A DNA stretch of 64,000 nucleotides from CAYVFC01 sp964450715 (GCA_964450715.1 CAYVFC010000025.1:1-64000); one strand, 5' to 3'. Shown: positions 53,095 to 62,416, counted from the first letter of the stretch. Notes: generated by a model from the sequence alone, not told the origin. Translations and numbers: made by a program.

Positions 53095-53108
53095 TTAGAT
53101 TTGTCTAA
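53095..53108. promoter_or_regulatory. Candidate DtxR-type operator upstream of the dtxR-feoA gene
   Basis: The palindrome TTAG-ATTTGT-CTAA has inverted half-sites TTAG/CTAA with a 6-base spacer. An identical half-site arrangement lies upstream of feoB (53929-53942). It resembles the inner half-sites of IdeR/DtxR boxes (TTAG...CTAA). It overlaps a candidate -35 element. Confidence 0.6.
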
Positions 53109-53143
53109 TATTGATTGACAACTCATAATTAATTTCATATGAC
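53101..53143 (+). promoter_or_regulatory. Candidate promoter of the Feo locus
   Basis: Two sigma-70-like options overlap. Option one: TTGTCT (53101-53106), 17 bases, then CATAAT (53124-53129). Option two: TTGACA (53115-53120), 17 bases, then TATGAC (53138-53143). The first overlaps the operator, as expected for iron repression. The region is AT-rich against its GC-rich surroundings. Confidence 0.5.
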
Positions 53144-53163
53144 TAAATTGATAAGGACCGGAC

Positions 53164-53910
53164 ATGAGCCAAAACCCCACAGCCGCCGCACCGCTGACCG
53201 CCTCGCTCGAGGACTACCTGGAGACGGTTTACGAGCTGGTGCGAGACCACAAGGTGGCCCGGGTGCGGGATATCGCCGAGGCCAGGAAGGTGAAGGCCAG
53301 CAGCGTCACCCCGGCCATGCGGCGGCTGGAGGAAGCGGGGCTCATTAAATACGGCCGGCGCGAGTTCATCGAGCTGACCGAACAGGGCGAAAGCCAGGCG
53401 CGCCGCATCTACGCCGGGCACCAGATCCTCAAGCGTTTCTTCCAGGATTTTCTGGGGCTGTCGGCCGCCGCGGCCGAACAGAACGCCTGCGCCATGGAAC
53501 ACAGCCTGACCGGGGAGGCGCGGGAGCGCTTCGTGAGGCTTTACGAGTTTTTAACCCTCTGTCCCGAGGGAAGGGGGTCGCTGGACCTGTTCCGCAACTG
53601 CCCCGAGGTACACGGCGACGACTGTCGGTGCGAGCTGGACTGCGAGGCCAGGACAGGCGTCAGGCGCAAGCGCCAGGCTGCCTCCAAGTTGCTGCGCGAT
53701 CTCAAGCCGGGCGAGAAGGGCCGGGTCACGCAGATCAACGGCAAGGGCGCCATCCGGCGCCGCATGCTCGACATGGGAATACTGCCGGACGCGATCATCG
53801 AGCTGGAAAGGGTCGCTCCGGCCGGGGACCCGATCTGGATCCGGCTGGGAGGCTTCCAGCTCTCTCTGCGCAAGAAGGAGGCCGAGTCGGTCACGGTGGC
53901 GCCGGCCTGA
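53164..53910 (+). CDS. DtxR-family metalloregulator fused to FeoA domain
   Basis: The 248-residue protein has two parts. Residues 10-150 are a DtxR/MntR repressor: winged helix (LEDYLETVYELVRDHKVARV, SSVTPAMRRLEEAGLI) and the metal-binding dimerisation domain with Cys, Glu and His ligands (NACAMEHSLTGE, about residues 110-121). A Cys-rich segment (CPEVHGDDCRCELDCE) follows. The final 70 residues are a FeoA-type SH3 barrel (LKPGEKGRVTQINGKG ... RRRMLDMGI). Fusion of the iron sensor with FeoA couples sensing to the FeoB transporter made from the next gene. The ATG at 53164 has AAGGA six bases upstream. An upstream palindrome suggests autorepression by Fe(II). Confidence 0.9.
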   Translation: MSQNPTAAAPLTASLEDYLETVYELVRDHKVARVRDIAEARKVKASSVTPAMRRLEEAGLIKYGRREFIELTEQGESQARRIYAGHQILKRFFQDFLGLSAAAAEQNACAMEHSLTGEARERFVRLYEFLTLCPEGRGSLDLFRNCPEVHGDDCRCELDCEARTGVRRKRQAASKLLRDLKPGEKGRVTQINGKGAIRRRMLDMGILPDAIIELERVAPAGDPIWIRLGGFQLSLRKKEAESVTVAPA

Positions 53911-53928
53911 TTTTTTTTGGCGACTTTA

Positions 53929-53942
53929 TTAGTTCCGTCTAA
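53929..53942. promoter_or_regulatory. Second candidate DtxR-type operator, upstream of feoB
   Basis: TTAG-TTCCGT-CTAA has the same half-sites and 6-base spacer as the site at 53095-53108. It lies in the 37-base gap between the regulator gene and feoB, just before the ATG at 53948, where a bound repressor could block an internal transcript. Confidence 0.55.
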
Positions 53943-53947
53943 CAAAT

Positions 53948-56188
53948 ATGGGCACGACTATGAAAAAGAGCGCTTTCATCGAGCAGTTGCCCGCCAGGGC
54001 CGGCGGATCCTCCGGCCGGCGATCGACCGGCCGCAGCATAGGCTCCGGAGCGCTACCGGCTCTGCGCGAGGTCGCCCGAGAGGCGCGGGTGGCCCTGGCC
54101 GGAAATCCCAACTCGGGCAAGACCACCATCTTCAACGCGCTAACCGGCTCGCGCCAGCACGTGGGCAACTACCCGGGCGTGACGGTGGAGAAACGCGAGG
54201 GAAAGTACCGGCGCAACGGGTTGCGGGTCGAGGTGCTCGATCTGCCCGGCACCTACAGCCTGGCCTCTTTCTCGCCCGAGGAACGGGTGGCCGAGCAGCA
54301 GCTTCTGCAGACCGACATCGACGCGGTGGTGGTGGTGGTCGACTCGACCGCGCTCAAGCGCAGCCTGGTGCTGCTCGGGCAGATCATGCAGCTCGGCATC
54401 AGCCCGGTGCTCTGCCTCAACATGTCCGACGAGGCCCGCAAGGCCGGGCAGCGTCTGGATATCGGGCAGCTCGAGGCGCTGCTGGGCATCCCGGTGGTGG
54501 AGACGGTCGGGCACCGCGCCGACGGTATCGACCGGCTACGCGACGCGGTCGAGCGCGCCATCGAACAGCCGCCCGCGGGGAGCCGGCTGGTGCTGGGACG
54601 GCGCCTCGATGAGGCGATCGCGCGGGTGATGGTGGAGCTCGGGTATACGTCGTTGCACCGGCGTTCGCTGCCCTGGGTGGCTACCGCTCTTCTAACCGAG
54701 AACCGCGAGATCGAGCGGAGGGTTGGCGACGAGGGCTCGGCTGGCGAGCGGGCGCTGCAGGAGGCGCGCCGCTGGCGCGAGCGCATCGAGGCCGACACCG
54801 GCATGGAGATCACGCTCTTCGTCACCGATCGCTTCTACGGTTTCGTGGACGGGCTGTTGCGCGAGGTGGTACAGAGCCCGCCCCGCGCCGACGCGCGCGC
54901 CGTATCCGACCGCATCGATTCCGTGCTGGCCCACCGCTTCTTCGGCCTGCCCTTCTTCCTGGCCACCATGTACTTCATTTTCTGGCTGACCTTCACCGTG
55001 GGCGAGTATCCCATGGGCTGGATCGAGAGCGCCGTCGCTCTGCTGGGCGCCGCTCTGTCCTCGCTCTGGCCGGCCGGCACAGAGTCGGCGCTGCACTCCC
55101 TGCTGGTCGACGGCGTGATCGCCGGCGTGGGCGGGGTGATGGTATTTCTGCCCAATATCCTGCTGCTGTTTCTGGGGCTGGCCGTGCTGGAAGACACCGG
55201 TTACCTGGCCCGCGTGGCCTTTCTGGTCGACCGCTTCATGCACCGCTTCGGGCTGCACGGCAAGAGCTTCATCCCCATGCTCACCGGTTTCGGTTGCTCT
55301 ATCCCGGGCATCATGGCCACCCGCACCCTGGAGAACGAGCGCGACCGGCTGACCACCATGCTGGTGCTGCCGCTGATGTCGTGCGGGGCGCGGCTGCCCA
55401 TCTGGATGCTGCTCATCCCGGCCTTCTTCGCCCCCTGGCTGCGCGCCCCGGCGCTCTGGTTCATCTATATGTTCGGCATCGCGCTGGCGCTGGGCCTGGC
55501 GCTTGCCCTGCGCAAGACCGTGCTGCGGGGAGAGGACGCCCCCTTTGTCATGGAGCTTCCGCCCTACCGGTTGCCCACCCCCAGGGGGGTGCTTATCAAG
55601 ATGTTCGAGAGCGGCTGGCTGTACCTGCGCAAGGCCGGCACCGTCATCCTGGCCCTGTCCATCCTGATGTGGCTCTGTACCGCCTATCCGAAGATGGACG
55701 AGGCCGAGCTCGGGCAGGCCGTCGCCTCGGCGCAGAAGACCGGCAGCAGCGGCGAGTCCACACCGGGGCAGGTCGAGAACCTGCAGGCCGCGCTTCAGCT
55801 GCGCCACTCCATCGCCGGACGGGTGGGCGGAACGTTCGAGCCCCTCTTCAGACCCCTGGGATTCGACTGGAAGATCGTCACCGGAATGATCGGCGCCTTT
55901 GCCGCCAAGGAGGTTTTCGTCAGCCAGATGGGCATCGTCTACGCGCTGGGAGAGACCGGCGCTGAGGACGGAGGCCTGCGCGAGGCCTTGCGGCGGGACT
56001 ACTCGCCGCTTACCGGGCTCTCGCTCATGCTCTTCCTTTTAATAGCCACGCCCTGCATGGCCACCATCGCGGTTACCCGCCGCGAGTCGGGAAGCTGGAA
56101 GTGGGCCCTTCTACAGCTGGGCGGTCTGACCGTCGTGGCCTACCTGATCTCGCTGGTCGTCTTTCAGGTGGGCCGACTCTTCTTCTGA
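53948..56188 (+). CDS. feoB: Ferrous iron transporter FeoB
   Basis: The 746-residue inner-membrane iron permease has an N-terminal G-protein domain: G1 GNPNSGKT at 52-59, G3 DLPG at 98-101 and G4 NMSD at 158-161. The helical GDI-like region and the membrane domain with two repeats follow. The gate motifs GFGCSIPGIMATRTL and MSCGARLPIW are intact. The N-terminus is extended by about 45 residues, with Ser/Arg-rich character; an internal ATG at 53960 would shorten it by four residues. FeoA is supplied by the fused upstream gene. Confidence 0.96.
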   Translation: MGTTMKKSAFIEQLPARAGGSSGRRSTGRSIGSGALPALREVAREARVALAGNPNSGKTTIFNALTGSRQHVGNYPGVTVEKREGKYRRNGLRVEVLDLPGTYSLASFSPEERVAEQQLLQTDIDAVVVVVDSTALKRSLVLLGQIMQLGISPVLCLNMSDEARKAGQRLDIGQLEALLGIPVVETVGHRADGIDRLRDAVERAIEQPPAGSRLVLGRRLDEAIARVMVELGYTSLHRRSLPWVATALLTENREIERRVGDEGSAGERALQEARRWRERIEADTGMEITLFVTDRFYGFVDGLLREVVQSPPRADARAVSDRIDSVLAHRFFGLPFFLATMYFIFWLTFTVGEYPMGWIESAVALLGAALSSLWPAGTESALHSLLVDGVIAGVGGVMVFLPNILLLFLGLAVLEDTGYLARVAFLVDRFMHRFGLHGKSFIPMLTGFGCSIPGIMATRTLENERDRLTTMLVLPLMSCGARLPIWMLLIPAFFAPWLRAPALWFIYMFGIALALGLALALRKTVLRGEDAPFVMELPPYRLPTPRGVLIKMFESGWLYLRKAGTVILALSILMWLCTAYPKMDEAELGQAVASAQKTGSSGESTPGQVENLQAALQLRHSIAGRVGGTFEPLFRPLGFDWKIVTGMIGAFAAKEVFVSQMGIVYALGETGAEDGGLREALRRDYSPLTGLSLMLFLLIATPCMATIAVTRRESGSWKWALLQLGGLTVVAYLISLVVFQVGRLFF

Positions 56189-56201
56189 GGAGGCGTAGAG
56201 A

Positions 56202-56570
56202 ATGGAAGCCCTGGTCGTCGCCATCGTCGTTTTCACCGCGCTATACGCGCTGGTCCGGCGCTTGCGGATGGCGTTCGGGGCCGCGTCGTCCGCGGGAGAG
56301 GGGAGACCGCCCGCCTGCGGCTGCTGCTGCCAGGAATGCGGTGCGGCTTGCCCGGCTCTTCGAACCCACGACCGGCGGCATCATCGCGCCAAACATCCGA
56401 AACACCTCGTTCAACCGGAGCGCTCCCGACAATTCAACGTGGTTGAGCAGCGAGGGGAGCACGAGCCGGTGACCACGATACACAGTTGCACTAAAAGCGA
56501 GGTCGCGATCTTCGGGGCGCCCGCCAGCGATCGATCCGGTGATTTCGGTTCCCCGATTTCTACAGGATAG
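56202..56570 (+). CDS. FeoB-associated Cys-rich membrane protein (probable), extended
   Basis: From the ATG at 56202, 13 bases after feoB, the first 50 codons encode one membrane segment (MEALVVAIVVFTALYALVRR) and a cysteine cluster (CGCCCQECGAACP). This is the plan of the short FeoB-associated Cys-rich proteins often found behind feoB. Those are about 50-60 residues; here the frame runs on to 122 residues, the rest being basic and of no recognised type. The extra part may be translation of unrelated or decayed sequence. Expression with feoB is likely because the genes are close. Confidence 0.6.
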   Translation: MEALVVAIVVFTALYALVRRLRMAFGAASSAGEGRPPACGCCCQECGAACPALRTHDRRHHRAKHPKHLVQPERSRQFNVVEQRGEHEPVTTIHSCTKSEVAIFGAPASDRSGDFGSPISTG

Positions 56571-56576
56571 CCATCG

Positions 56577-56824
56577 GTGGGCATGGCCGAGGTCAGGGCC
56601 GGTCGCCGGAGCCTTGTCGTGCCGGAGTTCGACGAGAAAGAGCACACCTTTACCGCGACGCTTCGCCCGGTACCGTCGATTTCTCGGCGGTCACCGAGTT
56701 CGAGAATGCCTGTCGCGACTGGGGCCGGGACGGCGACTTGCCCACCATGGGCCTCGGCCGCGCCTTTGTCGACGGCGCCATCAGCGGCGTGATCCTGACT
56801 CGGTTCCCATGCAACGGGTACTGA
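56577..56824 (+). pseudogene. Probable small gene with a frameshift
   Basis: From about 56577 the frame reads MGMAEVRAGRRSLVVPEFDE and up to TATLRP in convincing codons. One frame over, a protein-like sequence continues with GTVDFSAVTEFENACRDW, LPTMGLGRAF, VDGAISGVILTRF and stop TGA at 56822-56824. Adding one C to the CCC at 56666-56668 joins the two into an 82-residue protein. This could be a true mutation or a sequencing error. No family is recognised. Confidence 0.45.
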
Positions 56825-56871
56825 CGGCGGTGGCACACCGCGGTGAACTGGCGTAGTCTCTCGGCCAACCG

Positions 56872-58104
56872 GTGCGTATTATTCTTACATGCAATTTCTC
56901 GCCTTGGTCGAGCTATAGCGGGGGCGGGCAGCGCTCCACTTACGAGCTTGCCACGGCGCTGGCACAGCGCGGACACGAGGTCGATGCGGTCTTCACCCGC
57001 CCTCCGTGGGAGCGGGTGCGCGCGCCCGAGGGTCTGCCCTTCCGGATTCACTGGGCGCAGCTGTGGGCGCGCAGGAGCGCCTCGGGCGCGATACTGCGGC
57101 CGCTGACGACCCTGACGGTGGCACGGACGGTTCAGCGGTTGCTGAACCGGGAGGCGGCGCGTGTTCGCACCGGTGGCGAGGGGGGCCCTTTCGGTCGCTC
57201 CGGCGGCGAGGAGGCTACGGTCGTTCACGCCAATGGCGAGGAAGGGGCGCTGATTCCGCGATTGCGCGCTGCATATCGGCCGCATCGATTCGCCTTTGTC
57301 GTCACGCCGCGCTATCCCTCCTTTCCCGAGGCCATGCGCGACGGCAGCTGGCGCCAAAGCCCGAGACGTATGGGACTGCTCATCCGCTCGTCGCGCTACC
57401 TAATTCTCTGGTCCGCGCTCCGCAACGCGGACGCGTGGTGCCCGACCAGTCAGGCATCGGCGAACGCGGTGCAGCGCGCGTATGGGCTCGAGCTCGAGCG
57501 TTGCCAGGTGATTCCCAATGGCGTCGCCGGGGAGTTTCTATCCGTACAACGGGATTCGCGGGCGGTTACCGGTCCTCTTGTGTTCTTCGGCCGGATGGTG
57601 AGAGAAAAAGGGTTGCATACGCTGGTCGAGGCGTTGGGTTTGATGGGCGTATCGGCTCCGGAATGCTGTTTCGTAGGCAGCGGGCCGCTGAAGGATACCG
57701 TCGGTAACCGCCTGCGCCAGCTGGGGCTTGCCGAGCGCGTCCGCTTCGAGCCCTGGCTCGACCCGTCGGCGCTCGCCGCCCTGCTGTCGAGGGCCGCGCT
57801 GGCCGTGCTGCCTTCCATGGAGGAAAGCTTCGGCAACGCCATGGCCGAGGCGATGGCCGCCGGGGTGCCGCTGGTCACCACGCGGGTAGGCTCCATTCCC
57901 GAGCTGGTCGGCGACGATGGCAATGCTCTGCTGGTGCCGCCCGAGGATCCATCGGCGCTGGCGGATGCCATCACCGCCTTGATTCGAGATCCCGAAGTGG
58001 CCGAACGGATGGCGGCCGCGGGCCGGAAACGGGTACGCGAGACCTTTACCTGGGATCGCGTGGCGTCGCGGTACGAACAGCTTTACGCTGACCTGAGCAG
58101 ATGA
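56872..58104 (+). CDS. GT4-family glycosyltransferase
   Basis: A 410-residue GT-B fold retaining transferase. The N-terminal domain has the Gly-rich acceptor loop (SYSGGGQRSTYELATALAQRGH). The C-terminal domain has the E-x7-E motif in ESFGNAMAEAMAAGVPLV, with the sequence SGPLKDTVGNRLRQLGLAERV before it. It starts with GTG at 56872. Its stop overlaps the next gene's ATG by four bases, so a flippase and another transferase are co-translated. The operon looks like a polysaccharide assembly unit. The sugar cannot be named. Confidence 0.87.
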   Translation: MRIILTCNFSPWSSYSGGGQRSTYELATALAQRGHEVDAVFTRPPWERVRAPEGLPFRIHWAQLWARRSASGAILRPLTTLTVARTVQRLLNREAARVRTGGEGGPFGRSGGEEATVVHANGEEGALIPRLRAAYRPHRFAFVVTPRYPSFPEAMRDGSWRQSPRRMGLLIRSSRYLILWSALRNADAWCPTSQASANAVQRAYGLELERCQVIPNGVAGEFLSVQRDSRAVTGPLVFFGRMVREKGLHTLVEALGLMGVSAPECCFVGSGPLKDTVGNRLRQLGLAERVRFEPWLDPSALAALLSRAALAVLPSMEESFGNAMAEAMAAGVPLVTTRVGSIPELVGDDGNALLVPPEDPSALADAITALIRDPEVAERMAAAGRKRVRETFTWDRVASRYEQLYADLSR

Positions 58105-59603
58105 ATCCTACAGGTAATACCGAGGCCGAAATCGAACGCGACGCGCGGGACCTGCATCGTGGCGTGGCGGTCAACTTTTTGGGTTACCTGATCAAGCTCT
58201 CTCATCCCCTGCTGCTGGTACTGGTCGTACGCGCGTACGGCGCCGAGCGGTTCGGGCTTTTCACCTTTGCGCAGGCCATCGTGCTGTTCGCCGCTCGCTT
58301 GGCCATCCTCGGGCTGGACAAGGGGCTGCTCTGGTGGGTGCCGGGGCGGGCGCGCGAGCAATCCGGCCTGCGCGGCGCGCTGCTGCTCGCCAGCGGGCTC
58401 GCCGTCACGATCAGCGGCCTGCTGCTCTTGTTAGGCAGCCCCCAGATACTGGAGCTGTTCGGCGCCGATCCGGCCGTATCGCAGCCGGCGCGCCTGATGG
58501 TCCTGGCAATCGTCGTCATCATCTGGAGCGATCTATTCGTGCACGCGGCCATGGGCTTACGCAGGATGGAGCCGATGGTCTTCATCAAGGAGACGCTGGT
58601 CCCGATCAGCTTGGTGGTGCTGGCGCTGGTAGGGTACGCGCTGGACCTGTTGGAGCTGGGGCTGCCGATCGCCTTCTTGCTCTCGCAGATCATCGGCGCC
58701 GTCGCCGCCTACGTGGTGCTGGCACGCTCCTGGGGCGGTTCGCCGCTCAGGGACACGGGCGAGTTCAGGCCTCCTCGCGAGCTGGTCCGCTACGCCATTC
58801 CCATGTGGCTCGCCGAGTTGAGCAACTCCTTTCTGCAGCGCATGGACACCTACGCCGTAACCCTGATCACCGGAGACTTCGCGCTGGTCGGCATCTACGC
58901 GGTGGTGCTGACCTTCGCCAACGCCGTACGGGCCATTCGTCGCTCCTTTGACCCCATCGTGCTGGCGATCGTGGCCGAGGTCGGGCGCGCACGAGCGCGC
59001 GAGCGGCTGAAAGCCGCCTTCTCCTCGTCGACCTTTCTCGTTTCTCTCACTCAGGTGCCCGTGTTCGTCTTTATGCTGGTCTTCAGTGAGGATCTCATGT
59101 GGCTATACGGCGAGGGCTTTACCGCTGGTGCGCGTCCGCTGGTAGTGCTGTGCGGCTTCTGGCTCATCGTCAGCCCCGCCAATCTGGCCGGCATCGTGGT
59201 TTCGGCTTGCGGTTACAGCCGCCTGTCGTTGTATACGGTTCTTCTCGCTATCGCGGTCCAGGGCGTATTCTTGCTGGTACTGGTCCCTCGCTTCGGGATC
59301 ACCGGCGCGGCCTTTGCGGTGGGATTCGGTTATCTGGCCCAGGGCGGTTTGGCGATGCTGCAAATGCGCCGGGTCACAGGCGGCTGGAATTTCGACGGGC
59401 GGGTGCTCGCCGCGCTGGTTCTCGGCGTCGTCTCGGTGGGCGGTATGGCGCTGACCGCGGGCGGTCTCTCCCTTCTGCCCCCGAACGCCTATCCGGCGCT
59501 GGTGAACCGCGTCGTGACCTTTGCGGTGTTCTTGGCCATTTACGGTTTGGGGACCCATCGCTTCTGGAAAGCCGGCATGATGCGAAAGCCAGAGGCGAGA
59601 TGA
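58101..59603 (+). CDS. Polysaccharide flippase, Wzx/MATE-like
   Basis: The 500-residue protein has about fourteen hydrophobic segments with a layout like Wzx/polysaccharide transporters (VVRAYGAERFGLFTFAQAIVLF, LLWWVPGRAREQ, a large number of Leu, Val, Gly residues). It presumably moves lipid-linked oligosaccharide to the outer leaflet of the inner membrane. It overlaps both neighbours by four bases (ATGA junctions at 58101 and 59600), so translation is coupled through all three genes. Confidence 0.87.
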   Translation: MNPTGNTEAEIERDARDLHRGVAVNFLGYLIKLSHPLLLVLVVRAYGAERFGLFTFAQAIVLFAARLAILGLDKGLLWWVPGRAREQSGLRGALLLASGLAVTISGLLLLLGSPQILELFGADPAVSQPARLMVLAIVVIIWSDLFVHAAMGLRRMEPMVFIKETLVPISLVVLALVGYALDLLELGLPIAFLLSQIIGAVAAYVVLARSWGGSPLRDTGEFRPPRELVRYAIPMWLAELSNSFLQRMDTYAVTLITGDFALVGIYAVVLTFANAVRAIRRSFDPIVLAIVAEVGRARARERLKAAFSSSTFLVSLTQVPVFVFMLVFSEDLMWLYGEGFTAGARPLVVLCGFWLIVSPANLAGIVVSACGYSRLSLYTVLLAIAVQGVFLLVLVPRFGITGAAFAVGFGYLAQGGLAMLQMRRVTGGWNFDGRVLAALVLGVVSVGGMALTAGGLSLLPPNAYPALVNRVVTFAVFLAIYGLGTHRFWKAGMMRKPEAR

Positions 59604-60712
59604 GCGAGGCAAAAATGCGCGGAACGGTTTGCATAGTCGGACATCACGAGCTCGACTATCCGCGCAATCGATCGATCCAGGCGTGGATGCGCGAGGAGGG
59701 TTTCGAGCTCGTATTATGTCACCATCGCGCCCCTTTTCCCTGGCGTACGCTCTTGCTGGTGGCCTCGTATTTGAAGGTGGCGCATCGTATACACGCTGTA
59801 TTCGTCACCGAGGGCGGACATCCGCACGTGCCCTATCTCAAAGCGGCAACCTGGCTGACACGGCGTCCGCTCATCTTCGACCCGTTCCTTTCGCGCTATA
59901 ACACCCGGGTGGAGGATCGCGGGCTGTACGCGCCGAACAGTCCGCAAGCCTACCGGGCGGCGTGGCAGGATTGGGCCGCCTGCCACGCGGCCGACCTGTT
60001 GGTTTTCGATACCGAAGCGCACCGGGACTATTTCTTCAGCCGCTACGGGCTAAAAAAACCGGCCTGGGTGATCGAGGTCGGCGTAGACGAGGAGATCTTT
60101 CGCCCCGCTCCGAACGAGGCGGCGGGCGAGCCGGTTATCGAGGCCGATGCGGACAGAGGCTTCGATGTGCTCTTTTACGGGACCTTCATACCGCTGCACG
60201 GCGCCGAGTACATCGTTCAAGCCGCGGATCGCTTGCGAGACCGGAAGGAGATCCGTTTCACCATGATCGGCCATGGGCAGACTTTCTCGGAGGTGCGCGC
60301 GCGCGCCGAGCGACTTCGCGTCCCGAATCTCTGCTTTCTGGACCCGATGCCGGAGCCGCAGCTGGCCGAGCGAATCCAACGCGCCGATCTGTGTCTGGGT
60401 ATCTTCGGCGAAGGCGAGAAGTCCGAGCGGGTGGTGCCGAACAAGGTCGTACAATGCGCGGCCGCGGCCAAGGCGATCATCACGCGGAGCTCTCGGGCCG
60501 TCGGCCAGTACTTCGTTCACAATCGGAGCGCCTTTTTGGTCGAGGCGGCGGACGGTGCGGCGATCGCCGAGGCCGTGGTAACGCTAGGGGCCGACGCCGA
60601 CCTGAGAGCCCGTCTTGGCCGCGGCGCGCGCGTGGTGTTCGAAAACCATTTTTCCTCTCGAGCCCAACGGCCCAAAGTACGCGCCATGCTCGAGGCAGCG
60701 CTAAGGCGGTGA
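59600..60712 (+). CDS. Glycosyltransferase, GT4-like
   Basis: A 370-residue GT-B protein starting with ATG at 59600 on the stop of the flippase gene. The N-terminal part shows TVCIVGHHELDYPRNRSIQ and RAPFPWRTLLL; the C-terminal part carries MIGHGQTFSEVRARAERL and PNKVVQCAAAAKAIITRSS, which takes the place of the usual E-x7-E motif. It is the third gene of the operon. The last 12 bases overlap the convergent GT39-like gene. Confidence 0.8.
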   Translation: MSEAKMRGTVCIVGHHELDYPRNRSIQAWMREEGFELVLCHHRAPFPWRTLLLVASYLKVAHRIHAVFVTEGGHPHVPYLKAATWLTRRPLIFDPFLSRYNTRVEDRGLYAPNSPQAYRAAWQDWAACHAADLLVFDTEAHRDYFFSRYGLKKPAWVIEVGVDEEIFRPAPNEAAGEPVIEADADRGFDVLFYGTFIPLHGAEYIVQAADRLRDRKEIRFTMIGHGQTFSEVRARAERLRVPNLCFLDPMPEPQLAERIQRADLCLGIFGEGEKSERVVPNKVVQCAAAAKAIITRSSRAVGQYFVHNRSAFLVEAADGAAIAEAVVTLGADADLRARLGRGARVVFENHFSSRAQRPKVRAMLEAALRR

Positions 60713-62416
60713 AAGGCGACTTTCCCGGGCCAAGACCCAGACGCGGGCGCCGGTACTGCCGTGAATACGGATGGGTCGTGCGCCCAGAAGGCGCGCCCAG
60801 GAGGGCAGTAGCGGCTGGGCGGGCAATACCAGGCGGTAACCGGGCAACCGGTCGGCCAGCGCCGCGCGAAAGAAAGCCACGGCGTCGGAGTCGGCCAGAC
60901 TGCGCTGGTCCCGGAGCGATGCCGCCTGACCGCTGCTGTGCTCGCGCGGAAGGTAACGCACGGCATAGCTCTCCGGGATCACAAGAAAGTCCGGGGCCCG
61001 TTCCCGGACGCGGCCGTAGGGCGCCCGGAGGTGCTCGACGCCGGGTAGCTTGATATCGCGCTTGCCCACGTGCCGCACCCGGTAACGGTCGCCCTGAAAA
61101 CGGGGTTGGTAGACGAGCGGGCCGTAGGTCTCTACACGTGCATCGGGCGGTAGCTCGGCAAGAAAGGTCTCCACCTGACGCCGCGCATCGCCGAACTGGG
61201 TCAATATCAGGGTCAGACAGCGGAATCCCGCGCAGACGAGTAGAGCGATCAAAAGCGCGTACGCGACCCGTAAGCCGCGTGCGCCCCCGATCTTTTGCCC
61301 GGCCGCGCACAGCTTGTCGCCGGCAACGCCTCCGTACACCGACAGCAAAAAGCCCAGCGGTAGCAGGAAGCGCTGCCCGGCGCGTCCCACCACCAAGGTA
61401 AAGGTCAGCAGGCTGCTCAATGCCGCGACCAGCGGGAGCATGGCGAGCGCTCGGTCGGGCCGCAACAGGCAGAGAACAACGCCCGTCCAGGCGCCGGCGA
61501 CCAGCGGCCAGGGCCAGAAGTACTCCGCCTGTAACAGCGCCGCGTCGCCTAGGTTCGCCGCCAGGCCGACGATTCCGGACTGGTAGGCGCGCCAGCTTTG
61601 ACTGTTTTCGCCGGTGAGCATGCCGAGGCGGGCGGCAAACCCGGTAGGGTTCAACAGCCCGCCACCGAGCAGGCCGAGAGCGAGCGCGCCGGTGCCGGCG
61701 CCGAGCGCCAGATTGCGAAAGTGGCCCGGGGCTGCCGGCTTGTCTTTACGCAACAGGGGCAGAACTACCAGGTAGATCGGCGCGGTCAGCGTAAAGGCGG
61801 CGTAGGCCTGGTCCTTGGTAGCAACGGCGGCGGCCGCAAATAGTGAGAACAGTAAAAAGTCGCGCCTCCTGCCCTGCTCGACGATCGCCCAGAGTCGATC
61901 GAGCGCCAGCGCGATCCACATCAGCGCCGGCCCGTCGAGATTGCTGGTGCGACCGTAGTAGCTGAACGAGAGGCAGGTGACGGCGTATAGCGCGCACAGA
62001 CGCCCGGCGCGGATCGATGCTATCCGACGCGCCATGCGTGCTAGAATCAGCACGGCCAGGCAAGCAAAGGCGATAGAGATTAACTTCGCGACCGCCGACA
62101 CGCCGGTCATCACCTCGATCGAGAGGATCTGCCGCTCGATAATCCCGTACTGCCAGGACGACGCCCGGAAGACCCCGAGCAATAGAAAAGGCAGGCTGCC
62201 AACCGCCACGATAACGTAGTGTAGCAAAGGATAGCGGTGCCCCTGTCCCGGCGTCAGATTGAACTTGAGTCCACCGAAGAGATCGCGAGGCGCGATACCG
62301 TCGTTTTCCCATCCGAAAGAGCTCGGTAGGTCCCAGGCGGCGGCGAGTAGCTGCGCACAGGCGAAGATCACCACGATTCGCCCCACAACCCGGTCTTCTC
62401 GCAGCAGCTTGAGCAC
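60701..62416 (-). CDS. GT39/PMT-like membrane glycosyltransferase
   Basis: The 571-residue protein has about ten hydrophobic segments. The N-terminal loop WENDGIAPRDLFGGLKFN contains acidic residues in the GT-C position, and SNLDGPALMWIALALD is a second conserved acidic site. The C-terminal 130 residues are soluble and basic. The gene is convergent with the preceding operon (12-base overlap) and follows the GT4 gene upstream by 16 bases, so it is probably co-transcribed with it. It is likely part of the same glycan system. The substrate is not known. Confidence 0.74.
   Translation of the reverse strand: MLKLLREDRVVGRIVVIFACAQLLAAAWDLPSSFGWENDGIAPRDLFGGLKFNLTPGQGHRYPLLHYVIVAVGSLPFLLLGVFRASSWQYGIIERQILSIEVMTGVSAVAKLISIAFACLAVLILARMARRIASIRAGRLCALYAVTCLSFSYYGRTSNLDGPALMWIALALDRLWAIVEQGRRRDFLLFSLFAAAAVATKDQAYAAFTLTAPIYLVVLPLLRKDKPAAPGHFRNLALGAGTGALALGLLGGGLLNPTGFAARLGMLTGENSQSWRAYQSGIVGLAANLGDAALLQAEYFWPWPLVAGAWTGVVLCLLRPDRALAMLPLVAALSSLLTFTLVVGRAGQRFLLPLGFLLSVYGGVAGDKLCAAGQKIGGARGLRVAYALLIALLVCAGFRCLTLILTQFGDARRQVETFLAELPPDARVETYGPLVYQPRFQGDRYRVRHVGKRDIKLPGVEHLRAPYGRVRERAPDFLVIPESYAVRYLPREHSSGQAASLRDQRSLADSDAVAFFRAALADRLPGYRLVLPAQPLLPSWARLLGARPIRIHGSTGARVWVLARESRLSPP

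Noticed and set aside
56241..56645. Minus-strand frame behind feoB containing LLNHVELSGALRLNEVFR
   Set aside because: Part of it looks protein-like, but it runs antisense to the Cys cluster of the FeoB-associated protein, and no domain or ribosome-binding site was found. Left as unexplained and not called.
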